A program made the translations under genes and the position numbers. Below are positions 19,336 through 29,193 of a stretch of 37,436 nucleotides of DNA, piece by piece. The DNA lies in the NCBI GenBank assembly GCA_031290095.1, contig JAITOF010000067.1:1-37436 (forward strand), in the 5' to 3' direction. Under the pieces are notes generated by a model. That model was not told the DNA's origin. It worked only from the letters and a program-made list of their open reading frames with translations, and ran no database searches. How positions within the stretch are numbered: the stretch's first letter is position 1; each line of letters begins with the position of its first letter. This stretch comes from Candidatus Methanoplasma porotermitis. Its GTDB lineage: Archaea; Thermoplasmatota; Thermoplasmata; Methanomassiliicoccales; Methanomethylophilaceae.

Positions 19336-19355
19336 CCCCGGGCCGAAGCCCGAGG
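19336..19355 (-). terminator. UUCG-tetraloop hairpin just 3' of prefoldin beta stop
   Basis: Minus strand CCTCGGGC-TTCG-GCCCGGGG followed by a T-rich stretch. Confidence 0.45.
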
Positions 19356-19356
19356 G

Positions 19357-19707
19357 TCACTCGGCGCCGGCCTGGCCGACGGCTTTGTTGATCGTCTCTT
19401 GAAGGGAGTCGTACTTCTCGCGGAGGCTCTTCTCCTGCTTTTCGAGGCTTTTCACTCTTATCCCGAGGGTCTCCAGCGACTCTTCGATCTCTGATTTCAG
19501 CTGATCTTTGTCCTCGACCTTGATGAGGAGGGACCCAGCGCTGCGGTACACGTCCCCCTTGGCCTTGGCGAGTTCTTCGAAAGTCCTCTCCATCTCCCTC
19601 TTCTGGGACTCCATCTGCACCCTCTGGGTGGTGGCAGCCTGCAACTGTTGCTGCGTCTGCTGGTACTGCGCGATCTGGTTCTGTAACTGCGGGCTTATTC
19701 CGTTCAT
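19357..19707 (-). CDS. pfdB: Prefoldin subunit beta
   Basis: Two coiled coils, LQNQIAQYQQTQQQLQAATTQRVQME, archaeal prefoldin beta; conserved gene neighbourhood. Confidence 0.9.
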   Translation of the reverse strand: MNGISPQLQNQIAQYQQTQQQLQAATTQRVQMESQKREMERTFEELAKAKGDVYRSAGSLLIKVEDKDQLKSEIEESLETLGIRVKSLEKQEKSLREKYDSLQETINKAVGQAGAE

Positions 19708-19711
19708 GTAA

Positions 19712-19942
19712 TCACCTTGTTATCCTGCCGATGTCCTCTGCTATGCGTATGCATTCCAAGTATGAGTTCAGGGCGGCCCGCAGGGCTGACGTGTCAGCGG
19801 CGGATATCTCTACGATTCCGACGTCGCCGGCCATGCGCACGCCGACTGACGTGCGGGGGAGCTCCCTCCCCGCCTCAGGGCTGACGGAGGCGATGACGTT
19901 GTTTACGTCGCGCCCATCCACTGTCAGGACCGCTCTGTGCAT
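19712..19942 (-). CDS. pcc1: KEOPS complex subunit Pcc1
   Basis: 76 aa; VEISAADTSALRAALNSYLECIRIAEDI; between RpoP and prefoldin beta. Confidence 0.82.
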   Translation of the reverse strand: MHRAVLTVDGRDVNNVIASVSPEAGRELPRTSVGVRMAGDVGIVEISAADTSALRAALNSYLECIRIAEDIGRITR

Positions 19943-19943
19943 C

Positions 19944-20075
19944 TCAGTCAGACTTCAGGGTCTTCTTCACGTTTGGCCTCTCTTTGAAGAAGATCTTGGA
20001 TCCGCACTTCTCGCACTGCAAGCCTAGGGAGTTCACGTCCCTTCTGGGCTCGTTGCACTTGGCGCATCTGTACAT
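19944..20075 (-). CDS. rpoP: DNA-directed RNA polymerase subunit P (Rpo12/Rpc10)
   Basis: 43 aa ORF not in supplied track: MYRCAKCNEPRRDVNSLGLQCEKCGSKIFFKERPNVKKTLKSD. Confidence 0.9.
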   Translation of the reverse strand: MYRCAKCNEPRRDVNSLGLQCEKCGSKIFFKERPNVKKTLKSD

Positions 20076-20081
20076 GAGGCC

Positions 20082-20333
20082 TCACAGCTCGGAGACTTGC
20101 GACAGCTCCCCTTTCGCCTTGGGGCTGTACGCCTCCGCGGCGAACTTGAGTCCACAGTGGTTGCAGTTCCAAATGCCTGAGCTGATCCTCTTCACGGACA
20201 CATGGTGGCAGGAGGGGCACTCATGCTTGGCCTTCTGATGGGCCTCGATGTTCTTCACCCTGTTGCGCACGACGACGCCGTATCTTGCGCCGAACCTTCC
20301 GGAAGTGCCTGCCTTGTTAGTTCTTTTCGACAT
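20082..20333 (-). CDS. rpl37ae: 50S ribosomal protein L37Ae
   Basis: KAGTSGRFGARYGVVVRNRVKNIE..CPSCHH..WNCNHCGLKFAAEAY. Confidence 0.95.
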   Translation of the reverse strand: MSKRTNKAGTSGRFGARYGVVVRNRVKNIEAHQKAKHECPSCHHVSVKRISSGIWNCNHCGLKFAAEAYSPKAKGELSQVSEL

Positions 20334-20337
20334 GTTA

Positions 20338-21111
20338 TCACCCTATGATCTTCCTTATCTCTCTTCCCTTCTCGACGGCGCGGTCGAGGCTCAAACTCAG
20401 CTCCTCGCGTGTTATGGAGCCTTTCCCGCCCTTCTGCATCGCCCTGAAATTCCCGTTGTCGTCGGTAGTGACCGTGAGACGGGCAGAGGATATGGCCTCT
20501 TCGTCGAAATTTGGGTCAAGTATTAAATCATTTCCTATTTTGACGGATGTTACGGACACGGGCACGCATGTGACCGGCAGAGGTATGTTCTTCCCCTTTC
20601 CGTACTGCTCGGCGGGCACGACGGCGGTTTTCAGCGCCGCGACAGCGGCTATGTTGGCGGCGTCGAACAGGTTTCCGTCGTGGTCAAGGGCATAGATGTC
20701 GATGAAGCACATCCACACGCTCTCTCCCGGGACCATGCAGAGTTTTTTCACGTCCACCATCCCCGATTCGCGTATGCCCCTGTCGACCACGCGCGCCAGC
20801 TCGATCGCGCTCTCCCCCGGCGGGCCGGACTCGAACGTGGCATGCGCCATGGGTATGAGCTCCGCGCCGGTGGTCAGGACCCCGCTGTCAGGCGTGTCCG
20901 CGAAAGGGGTGCCGGGTATGATCTTGACTCCCGCGATGACCTCGGTCTTCCCGAGCTTCACCCTCGCGGAGCCGTCCGCGCTCTCGATGCATCCCGTGTC
21001 TATCTTTATGTCCCTGACGTCGTCAAGGCTGCGCCCGTCCTCCCTCTTGCCGTTGGACAGGAGCTTGAGGATGTGGTCCCTCTTTATTTCTGCGACGATG
21101 TAGTTACTCAT
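20338..21111 (-). CDS. rrp42: Exosome complex protein Rrp42
   Basis: RNase PH fold; paired with Rrp41; [43 protein letters not shown]. Confidence 0.94.
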   Translation of the reverse strand: MSNYIVAEIKRDHILKLLSNGKREDGRSLDDVRDIKIDTGCIESADGSARVKLGKTEVIAGVKIIPGTPFADTPDSGVLTTGAELIPMAHATFESGPPGESAIELARVVDRGIRESGMVDVKKLCMVPGESVWMCFIDIYALDHDGNLFDAANIAAVAALKTAVVPAEQYGKGKNIPLPVTCVPVSVTSVKIGNDLILDPNFDEEAISSARLTVTTDDNGNFRAMQKGGKGSITREELSLSLDRAVEKGREIRKIIG

Positions 21112-21853
21112 CTTCGTCGCCTCCCTTCACGGCGGAGTAGCGTTTCTTCAGGGCTTCCTTCTGGATGTCGTAAAGCTCATGGCAGGCGCCGAACGCCAAG
21201 TCCACGGCATGGTCGAACTCCTCGCGGGTCATGTCGCCGTCCATCTGCAGGAGGACTATCTCGTCCGTCGACGGGATTATGGCCAGCGGGACGTCCGCTT
21301 GGCCGTAGTTGTCCTCTTCCTTGTTGAGGTCGAGCAGCACGTGCCCGTCGGCCTTTCCTGCGGCGATCGCGGGGATTATGTCCCTCATGGGTATGCCTGC
21401 GTCGGCGAGGGCGACGGATGCGGCGGTCAGGCCTGCGCACCTGGTGCCGGCGTTAGCCTGCAGGATTTCTATGTACACGTCTATGGACGCGCGCGGGTAG
21501 AGCTCGGTGAGGACGACCTTCTCGAGCGCCTCCGCCGTTATTTTGGATATCTCCACGGACCTCCTGTCGGGTCCCGGCCTCTTCCTGTCGCTTACAGAGA
21601 ACGCCTCCATGTTGTATTTGCACTGGATGATTGCCTTGGTCGGGTCCTGAAGGTGCCTAGGGTGGCACTCCCTTGGTCCGTAGACCGCCGCCAGCACCTT
21701 GTTCTTGCCCATCTCTACGTATGCCGACCCGTCCGCGTTGTTGAGGACGCCGGCCTCTATGTGGACGCGCCTGTGCTCGTCGGCCTTCCTGCCGTCGATC
21801 CTTATGCCGTCGTCGTCCACCAATACCATGTCTGTGTGTCCGCTCATTATCAT
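21104..21853 (-). CDS. rrp41: Exosome complex exonuclease Rrp41
   Basis: [68 protein letters not shown]. Confidence 0.95.
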   Translation of the reverse strand: MIMSGHTDMVLVDDDGIRIDGRKADEHRRVHIEAGVLNNADGSAYVEMGKNKVLAAVYGPRECHPRHLQDPTKAIIQCKYNMEAFSVSDRKRPGPDRRSVEISKITAEALEKVVLTELYPRASIDVYIEILQANAGTRCAGLTAASVALADAGIPMRDIIPAIAAGKADGHVLLDLNKEEDNYGQADVPLAIIPSTDEIVLLQMDGDMTREEFDHAVDLAFGACHELYDIQKEALKKRYSAVKGGDEDE

Positions 21854-22569
21854 TCACTCCCTGTGTCGTTATCCTCGCCGTCGCCTCCGGCCTGCGGGAG
21901 AATGCCAGTTATAAGATCTTTGACTCTTTCTGTGAGGTTTTCGGATTGCGTCTCGCGGTCGATGAGCTTTATCGCCGCGACCGCGGCTTCGACGTTCTCG
22001 TCGTCGCCGTCGACCCATATCCTTCCGTTCTGACCCACGAATATGCGACAGTCGGTGAGGTTCTTGATCAGCTGTATCATCGAGCCGCTCTTGCCTATGA
22101 CGCGAGGGACCTTCGAATGCTGGATCTCGACGAGCCTGCCGCCCTCGATCCTCCTAAGCCCCGAGTCCTTCATGGTGACCTGTATCTTCTTGCTCTCGTC
22201 GACCATGAGGATCTTCAGCAGGACGACGTTCCCAAGCCCCAGGTATCTGGACGTGTCTCCGAACTCCACTTTCCATGGAACCTCGTTGACATGCAGGGGC
22301 GCCGGGTACGGCGCGTTTATGTTCACAAGCCAATTCGACGGGCCTATATCCTCGATGACTCCGATCACAGTGTCTCCGGTTATCGGCATGTAGCGCCCTC
22401 CCAGAGGTATGACGCTCACAGTGTCCTGATACGTGTTCTTTACCCCGAGCACTTCGGCATATATCTTGCCGTCCCGTGCGTACGCGTAGCTGCCGGCGCG
22501 CATTCCGCTTTTGTCCAGAATGTCTCCCGGGACCACGACCTCTCGGGACCTGGCGTTTCTTTTTTCCAT
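21850..22569 (-). CDS. rrp4: Exosome complex RNA-binding protein Rrp4
   Basis: S1 and KH domains; [35 protein letters not shown]. Confidence 0.95.
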   Translation of the reverse strand: MEKRNARSREVVVPGDILDKSGMRAGSYAYARDGKIYAEVLGVKNTYQDTVSVIPLGGRYMPITGDTVIGVIEDIGPSNWLVNINAPYPAPLHVNEVPWKVEFGDTSRYLGLGNVVLLKILMVDESKKIQVTMKDSGLRRIEGGRLVEIQHSKVPRVIGKSGSMIQLIKNLTDCRIFVGQNGRIWVDGDDENVEAAVAAIKLIDRETQSENLTERVKDLITGILPQAGGDGEDNDTGSE

Positions 22570-22589
22570 TTTATCACTTCTCGCAAATG

Positions 22590-23285
22590 TCAGTTAATGA
22601 GTTTGACCGAGGCGTTCCCCTTGGTCTTGTGCTTCAGCTTCTCTGTGAGCTCCGGCACCAGCCCCGCAGGTATCTCCATCATGCCTATCCAAGAGCCGTC
22701 CTGCGTCCACTCCTCTCTGTCGACGACTCCGTAATGGACCATGTCGTCGAAGCAGCGGCCGTAATCGTCGCCCTTCAGCTTTATGGCTATCCTGCTCTTC
22801 TCGAACCTTATCGGTATGAGGGGCCTAAGGAGCTTCATGGCCTCGTCGATCTCCTTTTCCAGAGGTTTGAACATGTCGACGTGGAATTTAACCTCGTCGA
22901 GCGCAAGTTCGATACGGGTGTATGGATGCGGGAGCTTCGTCTGCGGGTTGATGGCGTTGGCCGCGATATAGGCGACGACCCGATGGCGTTTTGCGTCGAG
23001 CGTCTCCTTGCGCTGCTCTGCGGTCATCTGGACCTCCCCCTTCTCGACGATCTTCTCTGCGATCGCAGAGATGTCGTCCGTGCCGAAGACTTCCCTAACC
23101 TTGTCTTCGGCGGGGCGGGTGCCTTTGCCGGCGTTCTTGAACACGTCTTCGACGGCCATGTACTCCAAGAGGTTCACCTTCTTCCCCTGCTTGATGAAAT
23201 CCATCACCGCAGGGTCCAAAAGTATCTCGAAGGTCTCGCCGTGGCTCTCGAGCCTGGCGATTATGGCGGCATCCAGGTTTACCAT
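22590..23285 (-). CDS. sbds: Ribosome maturation protein SBDS (Sdo1)
   Basis: VNLDAAIIARLESHGETFEILLDPAVMDFIKQGKKVNLLEYMAVEDVFKNAGKGTRP. Confidence 0.95.
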   Translation of the reverse strand: MVNLDAAIIARLESHGETFEILLDPAVMDFIKQGKKVNLLEYMAVEDVFKNAGKGTRPAEDKVREVFGTDDISAIAEKIVEKGEVQMTAEQRKETLDAKRHRVVAYIAANAINPQTKLPHPYTRIELALDEVKFHVDMFKPLEKEIDEAMKLLRPLIPIRFEKSRIAIKLKGDDYGRCFDDMVHYGVVDREEWTQDGSWIGMMEIPAGLVPELTEKLKHKTKGNASVKLIN

Positions 23286-23291
23286 GCCAAC

Positions 23292-24002
23292 TCACAGCTT
23301 GCCCACGATTTTGGAGATTTCGGCGTCAGAGAGCCTTCTGAACTTCTTGCCTCTCTCGACCACGCCGATCTCCATGGATTCGGAGGACGGGGTGTCCTCT
23401 ATGGCCGACCCGAGGGCCTTGAGCCCCAGCTTGGCGGCGGCCTCGAAAGTCATCTTGTCCTTGAACTCCTTCTCGAATATGTCCATGACCACCGGCCTTC
23501 CGGAACCGATGCACGTCGCCTTGTAGGCTACGAGCGCCCCCGAGGGGTCGGTCTCGAACAGGTGCACTCCGAGCTCGTCCACGCCTGCGACGAGCAACGC
23601 CGTCCCAAAGGGACGGGCGCCGCCGTACTGGGTGTAGTTCTGCTTGTGGTCGCAGACCTTCTTGACAAGAAGCTCGACAGTGATGTTCTCGCCGTATGTT
23701 ATCTTGTGTATCTGCGCGTCCTTCCTCGCCTCGTCTATAAGTATCCTGGCGTCGGCCACGAGGCCGGACGTCGCGCATCCGATGTAATCGTCCACGTCGT
23801 AGATCTTTTCGATCGACTCCGGCTCCACGAGCTTGCTGGAGACCCTCTTGTCAACGACGAGTATGACCCCGTCCCTGTACTTGAGCCCGATTGTGGTGGT
23901 GCCTTTTTTGACCGCCTCGCGGGCGTATTCGACTTGGAACAGCCTTCCGTCGGGAGAAAATACAGTTATCCCCCTGTCATACGCCATCTGTCCTGGTTGC
24001 AT
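23292..24002 (-). CDS. psmA: Proteasome subunit alpha
   Basis: AYDRGITVFSPDGRLFQVEYAREAVKKGTTTIGLK. Confidence 0.96.
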   Translation of the reverse strand: MQPGQMAYDRGITVFSPDGRLFQVEYAREAVKKGTTTIGLKYRDGVILVVDKRVSSKLVEPESIEKIYDVDDYIGCATSGLVADARILIDEARKDAQIHKITYGENITVELLVKKVCDHKQNYTQYGGARPFGTALLVAGVDELGVHLFETDPSGALVAYKATCIGSGRPVVMDIFEKEFKDKMTFEAAAKLGLKALGSAIEDTPSSESMEIGVVERGKKFRRLSDAEISKIVGKL

Positions 24003-24385
24003 GATCGTTACTCCTATGTCCGTCGGCTACAACCACGCAGCACTATTTATGGCTTTACAGTCTTAATAAAGGAGGAGGGCGTGAGCGAGCTCGAATTTTT
24101 TTGAACTGCCCCTGACGAGCTTGGAACAGAGGCGTGGGGCGGGAGCCTGACGACCCAGTCGCCTCCGAAGCGTCTTCGCAAGGCGGACCTGCAGGAGAAG
24201 AAGGGTTGAAAAGCAGCCGGGCCGTCGCGAAGAGCAGTCGGCGGTGCAAGCTACGAAGAAGCGATGGAATATATTTATAGGCCGCGACCTGATGAAGCAT
24301 GGCTTAGGGAAGACGGTCGACATCGGCCCGACGACGATTGCGAAACGGGGAAAGGCCGAAAGGTGCGACGGTCGAGGAGAACAGG

Positions 24386-25288
24386 ATGACAGACAAAGTA
24401 TCAATCCGCTTTTTTGACGACAGGGAGGTGCGAGCCGTCTGGGATGACGAAAATGTCAAATGGCGGTTTTCTGTCCTCGACATCGTCGCCATCCTGCGCG
24501 ACGAAAGCGACTATGAGAAGAACCGCAACTATTGGAAATACCTCAAAGCAAAGCTGAAACGCAACAGCAGCCAAGTGGGTAGTGTCACTACCCAGTTCAG
24601 GTTCACTGCCCCGGACGGGAAAAAGCGTCTTGCCGACGCGCTCGACTACGACGGCATCGTCGAGCTTGCAAAAAACTTCCCGTCAACCAAAGCAAGCCGG
24701 TTTATCGAGTGGTTCACCTACAGCGACGAAACTATAGACGGACAGAGCAAAAACAAGGCATATGCGCTTTTCGACAGCTCTTTGCTTGAAATGATAGAGG
24801 TCGGAACAGTGAAAGGTCTGCAACAGATACATGCCTATCTGTTCGGCGGCCTGTATGCTTTCACAGGACAGATTAGAACGCTCAACATAGCAAAAGGCGG
24901 CTTTCAATTCGCTGTGGCGCAGTTCTTGCCGAACTCGCTGAAAACCGTCGAATCCATGCCCGAAAGAAGTTTTAGCGAGATTGCGGACAAGTACGTGGAG
25001 ATGAACGTCGCCCATCCGTTCATTGAAGGCAACGGCAGGAGCATGAGGATATGGCTCGACCTCATGCTCAAAAAGACCCTCAAGGCCTGCGTGGACTGGA
25101 GCAAGATCGACAAGAAAGACTATCTCGCCGCAACGGAAAGGAGCGTGTCGGACAGCACGCCGTTGAAAGCCTTGTTGCAGGCCGCTCTGACGGACAAGAT
25201 AAACGACCGTGAAATGTTCATGAAAGGCGTGGATTACTCGTATTATTACGAGCAGGAAGACGAGGTCACGGAATACGGTAAAAAATGA
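24386..25288 (+). CDS. Bro-N (phage antirepressor/DinD-like) - Fic fusion protein (class III-like Fic AMP-transferase)
   Basis: N-term VSIRFFDDREVRAVWDDENVKWRFSVLDIVAIL...WKYLKAKLKR (Bro-N); C-term HPFIEGNGRSMRIWLD Fic motif and SYYYE inhibitory-helix motif; ORF track start 24338. Confidence 0.85.
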   Translation: MTDKVSIRFFDDREVRAVWDDENVKWRFSVLDIVAILRDESDYEKNRNYWKYLKAKLKRNSSQVGSVTTQFRFTAPDGKKRLADALDYDGIVELAKNFPSTKASRFIEWFTYSDETIDGQSKNKAYALFDSSLLEMIEVGTVKGLQQIHAYLFGGLYAFTGQIRTLNIAKGGFQFAVAQFLPNSLKTVESMPERSFSEIADKYVEMNVAHPFIEGNGRSMRIWLDLMLKKTLKACVDWSKIDKKDYLAATERSVSDSTPLKALLQAALTDKINDREMFMKGVDYSYYYEQEDEVTEYGKK

Positions 25289-25411
25289 CGGCATCCCTGT
25301 CGCGTGCCTCGAACGCCCTGTGAAGAACTGCGTCGCCATGCAGAACGCCTCCCGTTCATGTGCGCCGAGTCAAAAAGAACATGCATTTTTGAACCCCAGA
25401 GGCTCAAACAT

Positions 25412-25541
25412 CTCACATTGCAGGCCCTTGAAATGGATTCGGCCGCCGAGGTCGGGACATGCTGACGGGAACGTGGTCTAAACACGACTGAAACCTGCGA
25501 AATCAAAATAAAAATTAGAAATCAAGGGCCTGTAATGTGAG
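25412..25541. mobile_element. Short TIR element (MITE-like), copy 1, 130 bp
   Basis: TIRs CTCACATTGCAGGCCCTTGAAAT / AAATCAAGGGCCTGTAATGTGAG; shares interior with copies at 27491 and about 36885. Confidence 0.8.
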
Positions 25542-25793
25542 ATTTGAAGGGGGCGCAGTCACGGACGACGGCGATGCGGCATGACCGGGGAGGACGGTCG
25601 GCGGAAGCCCTGTCAACGGCAGGCCGCCTAACAAGCATAGCACGCTAAAAACGCTGGCTCAACGGTTGAGTTAGACGGTTCACATGGCCGAGGATGTTCC
25701 GAACGCCTTTTTCGTCTTTTCGGCAACGGTCGGCGATCCTTCAAAAATCAACTGTCGGCGGACGGCGATCGTAGAGGTCATGCAGCGAGCAGA

Positions 25794-26813
25794 TCATTTT
25801 TTCGGGCGGTCCTTCTTCTCCAGAAATCTATATGTTCGACTAACTTGTTCCATGAAGTCCCGTTCGACTTTTGTGAACTCCTCGCTTGTCTTCGCCCTAT
25901 ACTTTTTATATTCGGCGCCTGCTTTTTCAACCGCCGATTTGTGTGAGACCATGCCAGCGTTTAATAAAACGTCCTCTTCGTTGTTTTGTAAAAAAGCATC
26001 AAGTTTCGCAACCCAGTCTTTCATCGTCATCTTTGCATGCTTTTCAGCTTGATTCTCTGCATAGTCCAAATACATGGACGATATGCGGTTCAATTTCTTT
26101 ATCTCGCCTTCGCTAAGATAGTTTTTGGCGATCACAACTTCGCTTTCAAGAGGTTTATCGCCCTTGAAGCTCGTTAAGCCCATGAAGGGCAATTCGGCGT
26201 CTGCCCGTGCGTAGACGATTTCGCTTGCCGTATGCCCGTGCGTCGCATAGTGCATCTTGTTTTGAACCTGCTTAAAAAACATGATCGTCGTTTCGGCTTT
26301 GGGGTCGTAATCGATGCTTGTCGCATAAATGTCTAAGATTTGGCGATAAAAAACTTTTTCACTGCTGCGGATGTCCCTTATGCGCTCTAACAATTCCTTC
26401 CAATATGCGCCGCCGCCAAGACCTCTGAGCTGCTCGTCGTTCATGGCAAAGCCTTTTTTCATATATTCGGTCAGGATGTTCGACGCCCATTTTCTGAATT
26501 GGATGCCGCGCAAAGAGTTCACACGATAGCCGACGGCGAGTATCATTTGCAGGTTGTAGAACTGCGGGGGCCTGTGTGCAAGGCTTCCGTCGGCATTTCC
26601 GACAGAAGTGGATATGGCCTTCTCGTCAAGTTCGCCGTCTTTGATTATGTTGTTTATGTGTTCCGTGACGGTGCTACGGCCTTTACCGAACAGCTCGGCG
26701 ATTTTATCTTGCGTAAGCCACACCGTGTCGCCGTCAAAAACGACTTCGACTTTCGTCTGCCCGTCTTCTGTTTGATAAATTAAAATCTCGTTCTTGCTCT
26801 TCTCTTTTTTCAT
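25794..26813 (-). CDS. RhuM family protein
   Basis: IYQTEDGQTKVEVVFDGDTVWLTQDKIAELFGKGRSTVTEHINNII...LQMILAVGYRVNSLRGIQFRKWASNIL; start trimmed to MKKEKSK. Confidence 0.85.
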   Translation of the reverse strand: MKKEKSKNEILIYQTEDGQTKVEVVFDGDTVWLTQDKIAELFGKGRSTVTEHINNIIKDGELDEKAISTSVGNADGSLAHRPPQFYNLQMILAVGYRVNSLRGIQFRKWASNILTEYMKKGFAMNDEQLRGLGGGAYWKELLERIRDIRSSEKVFYRQILDIYATSIDYDPKAETTIMFFKQVQNKMHYATHGHTASEIVYARADAELPFMGLTSFKGDKPLESEVVIAKNYLSEGEIKKLNRISSMYLDYAENQAEKHAKMTMKDWVAKLDAFLQNNEEDVLLNAGMVSHKSAVEKAGAEYKKYRAKTSEEFTKVERDFMEQVSRTYRFLEKKDRPKK

Positions 26814-26883
26814 CTCTGCCCAATCCCCCCGACTATTCAATTTCAATAAAAGGTTTGCCTTGGATGTGACCGCGTTTCGCAAA

Positions 26884-27282
26884 TCACAGGAGACACAACA
26901 CTTTGCACGCGTTGCACCTCTCCTCCCTCGCGTCCAGCTCGTTCTCCAAGGCGTCGCCAGCACTCGCCCTCGGTGCCTCCCCGAAGGGCTTCCTGAAGCT
27001 AGAAAACCCAGTTTCCGCCCTCCAACGTATGCTGTGCCAGGCGTGGTCCTGCCTCTTTCGTGTGCGAGGGGGTGTCGGTGTCCTCCGCGGTGCCCCCATG
27101 AGTTTCGCGTAGAACGGGATCCTCCGCTCGTCCATACCGTCCCGCAGGTCGTGCTCGTCGCACGCCGAGTCGGCTATGGCCTTGCCGGTGGCGAACCCGT
27201 CGGACGCGGCCATGTCGACGAGCTTCGGCAGCTCCCTGCGACCCCTTTTCTTGTCGCTCGCGACCGTGCATGCAAGGGTCAT
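26884..27282 (-). pseudogene. Transposase C-terminal remnant (IS4/IS5-like DDE)
   Basis: KAIADSACDEHDLRDGMDERRIPFYAKLMG...RKRQDHAWHSIRWRAETGFSSFRKPFGE...ENELDAREERCNACKVL resembles the C-terminal part of DDE transposases; no complete ORF. Confidence 0.6.
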
Positions 27283-27490
27283 GCCAGCCTCTCGTGACCC
27301 CTCACATGGAGTATCTCTGGAGGCCCGCTGTTCACGCGTCCTGATTCATGTCAAAAATCGCCTGGGGCCGATTTGCGAGACGCAGTCCCGCAAAACAGGG
27401 GACGTGTCGTGTCGACATTGTTTTCAAGGCGACAGAGGTCGTCAGGACGTCTGGCTCGCTTGATTATTATGTCCGTCCACATCCATACAG

Positions 27491-27825
27491 CTCACATTGC
27501 CGACCCTTGAAATGGATTTGGCAATCTCAGAAAACACGTTTTCGGGGTCGGCCGAACAGTGACACGGGCGACACATGCCAACATCTCGAGGCGCTCCAGT
27601 GGCTTGGCGTGACGCCCTGCAATCCTGCGCCCATTATAGGTGTCCGTCGCCTCGCAGGGACTCGCGAGCGAGGGCCGCTGGGCAGTCCTCGAGCAGGGCA
27701 TGGCACGCGAAAAACGCCGACTCGGCCGCCGAGGTCGGGACATGCTGACGGGAACGTGGTCTAAACACGACTGAAACCCGCGAAATCAAAATAAAAAATC
27801 AGAAATCAAGGGTCTGCAACGTGAG
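27491..27825. mobile_element. Short TIR element, copy 2, about 335 bp (fullest copy)
   Basis: TIRs CTCACATTGCCGACCCTTGAAAT / AAATCAAGGGTCTGCAACGTGAG; interior homologous to copy 3. Confidence 0.8.
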
Positions 27826-27942
27826 AAACATTATACATATTCAAACAAAATCAGACTAATAAAAAAAAATTGGGGGTGCCGAAGGAGCGGTTTTGGCCCG
27901 TCCTTCGGTACCCGTGTCAGGATTTAGGTGCCGCTCTTGCGA

Positions 27943-29148
27943 TCACGCCGTCCCCTGCTCGGCCTTGGGCTTCGTCGCGTCGACGGCCTCGAGGTCTTCC
28001 ACGAAGTGCGTGCTGTGGTCCACGTCCACTGCAGACGAGTCGTACTGGTCGCCCACGATCGTGTTGAACCATTTGTAGCTCTCGTTGGTCTTGGAGTTGA
28101 ACGGGTTCAGGAGCTCAGGCGTCGTGGGCGAGGTCCACAGGTCGCTGAACTCGGTGGTGAACAGGTCAGAGGCCTTGAACTCGCCCTCGCTTATGAGGCC
28201 GAACTCCACCATGGCGTCTATCCAAGGCTGGATGTCTGCGTTGGTGATGACTCCGTTGTAGCTGAACCAGTGGGGGACCGCGCTGCTCAGGCCGATGGTG
28301 TCGGCGGTGAGCTTCCCGGCTTCCGTCTGGTGGTCGTCGGACCATCTCTGGGCGCCCTTGTAGGCCTTGATGAACTGCCTCACCGAGTCGGGGTGCTCGC
28401 TGATGAACTTCTCCGTGAACACCAGGAGCGACACTCCGGCGTACTGCCCGAGGGTGTCCATGCTGGTGGCTATGACCGTCACGTCGCCGTGCTCCTCCGC
28501 CGCCGCGTAGAACGGCGGGTGCAGGACGGCCACGTCGATGGCCCCGCTCTGGAGGGCCGCCTCTTGGTACGGGTCGGAAAGGACCACGATCTCGAACTGG
28601 CTCAGGTCGTACCCGTAGCTGGTAAGCCACACTTGGACCTCCAGGTCGGCGCAGACGCCTTCCGCCAGCACCGCGACCTTGGGCTTGTGGCCGAGGGTCA
28701 GCAGGTCGGCGATGGAGTTGATGACTTTGCCGTCGTTCCTGGTCTTGTCCACCAGCCAGTGCATGTGCTGCTTGTTGATGTCTCCGTCCAACGGCTCGTA
28801 TCCGCTCATCACGACGCCCTTTACCTTGACCCCTGCCTTAAGCAGGTTGATGATTGTTATGGGGTGTCCGTCGTATATGTCGTCCTGCCCGCTTATGAGG
28901 GCGGCAGGCTGCAGTCCGTAGTCCAAGGCCCCTTGGTCCTGGAAGTCGATGTCGTACGCGTCGAAATATCCTATGTCCGTTCCTACGTAGAACGGTGTCC
29001 CTGTACAGTCCTTGTTCACGTTGGCTTTGACGGTGTACAACCCGGTGGACGACTCCTTGTCCGGCGATGCGACCACCACCAGGACGGCCGCGACCACTAG
29101 GATGGCCACCACGGCCACCGCGATTATTGCTGTTTTTTTCTCTACCAT
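27943..29148 (-). CDS. ABC transporter substrate-binding protein, NMT1/SsuA/TauA-like
   Basis: N-terminal anchor, GTPFYVGTDIGYFDAYDIDFQDQG lobe, downstream of cognate permease/ATPase. Confidence 0.82.
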   Translation of the reverse strand: MVEKKTAIIAVAVVAILVVAAVLVVVASPDKESSTGLYTVKANVNKDCTGTPFYVGTDIGYFDAYDIDFQDQGALDYGLQPAALISGQDDIYDGHPITIINLLKAGVKVKGVVMSGYEPLDGDINKQHMHWLVDKTRNDGKVINSIADLLTLGHKPKVAVLAEGVCADLEVQVWLTSYGYDLSQFEIVVLSDPYQEAALQSGAIDVAVLHPPFYAAAEEHGDVTVIATSMDTLGQYAGVSLLVFTEKFISEHPDSVRQFIKAYKGAQRWSDDHQTEAGKLTADTIGLSSAVPHWFSYNGVITNADIQPWIDAMVEFGLISEGEFKASDLFTTEFSDLWTSPTTPELLNPFNSKTNESYKWFNTIVGDQYDSSAVDVDHSTHFVEDLEAVDATKPKAEQGTA

Positions 29149-29193
29149 GCTTCAATCTCCATTTTATCTCTGTTTTGTCTCACTGGATCTCCT

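Noticed and set aside
22476-24104. 542-aa plus-strand ORF antisense to SBDS, psmA and the 5' end of Rrp4
   Set aside because: Overlaps strongly supported core genes; low-complexity R/H/V/D-rich translation typical of a high-GC antisense frame
24070-24330. Possible structured ncRNA between psmA and Bro-N-Fic
   Set aside because: Purine-rich, non-coding and with a TATA-like element, but no stem structure I could support by eye
27928-29100. 390-aa plus-strand ORF opposite SBP 1
   Set aside because: Antisense of a recognised substrate-binding protein
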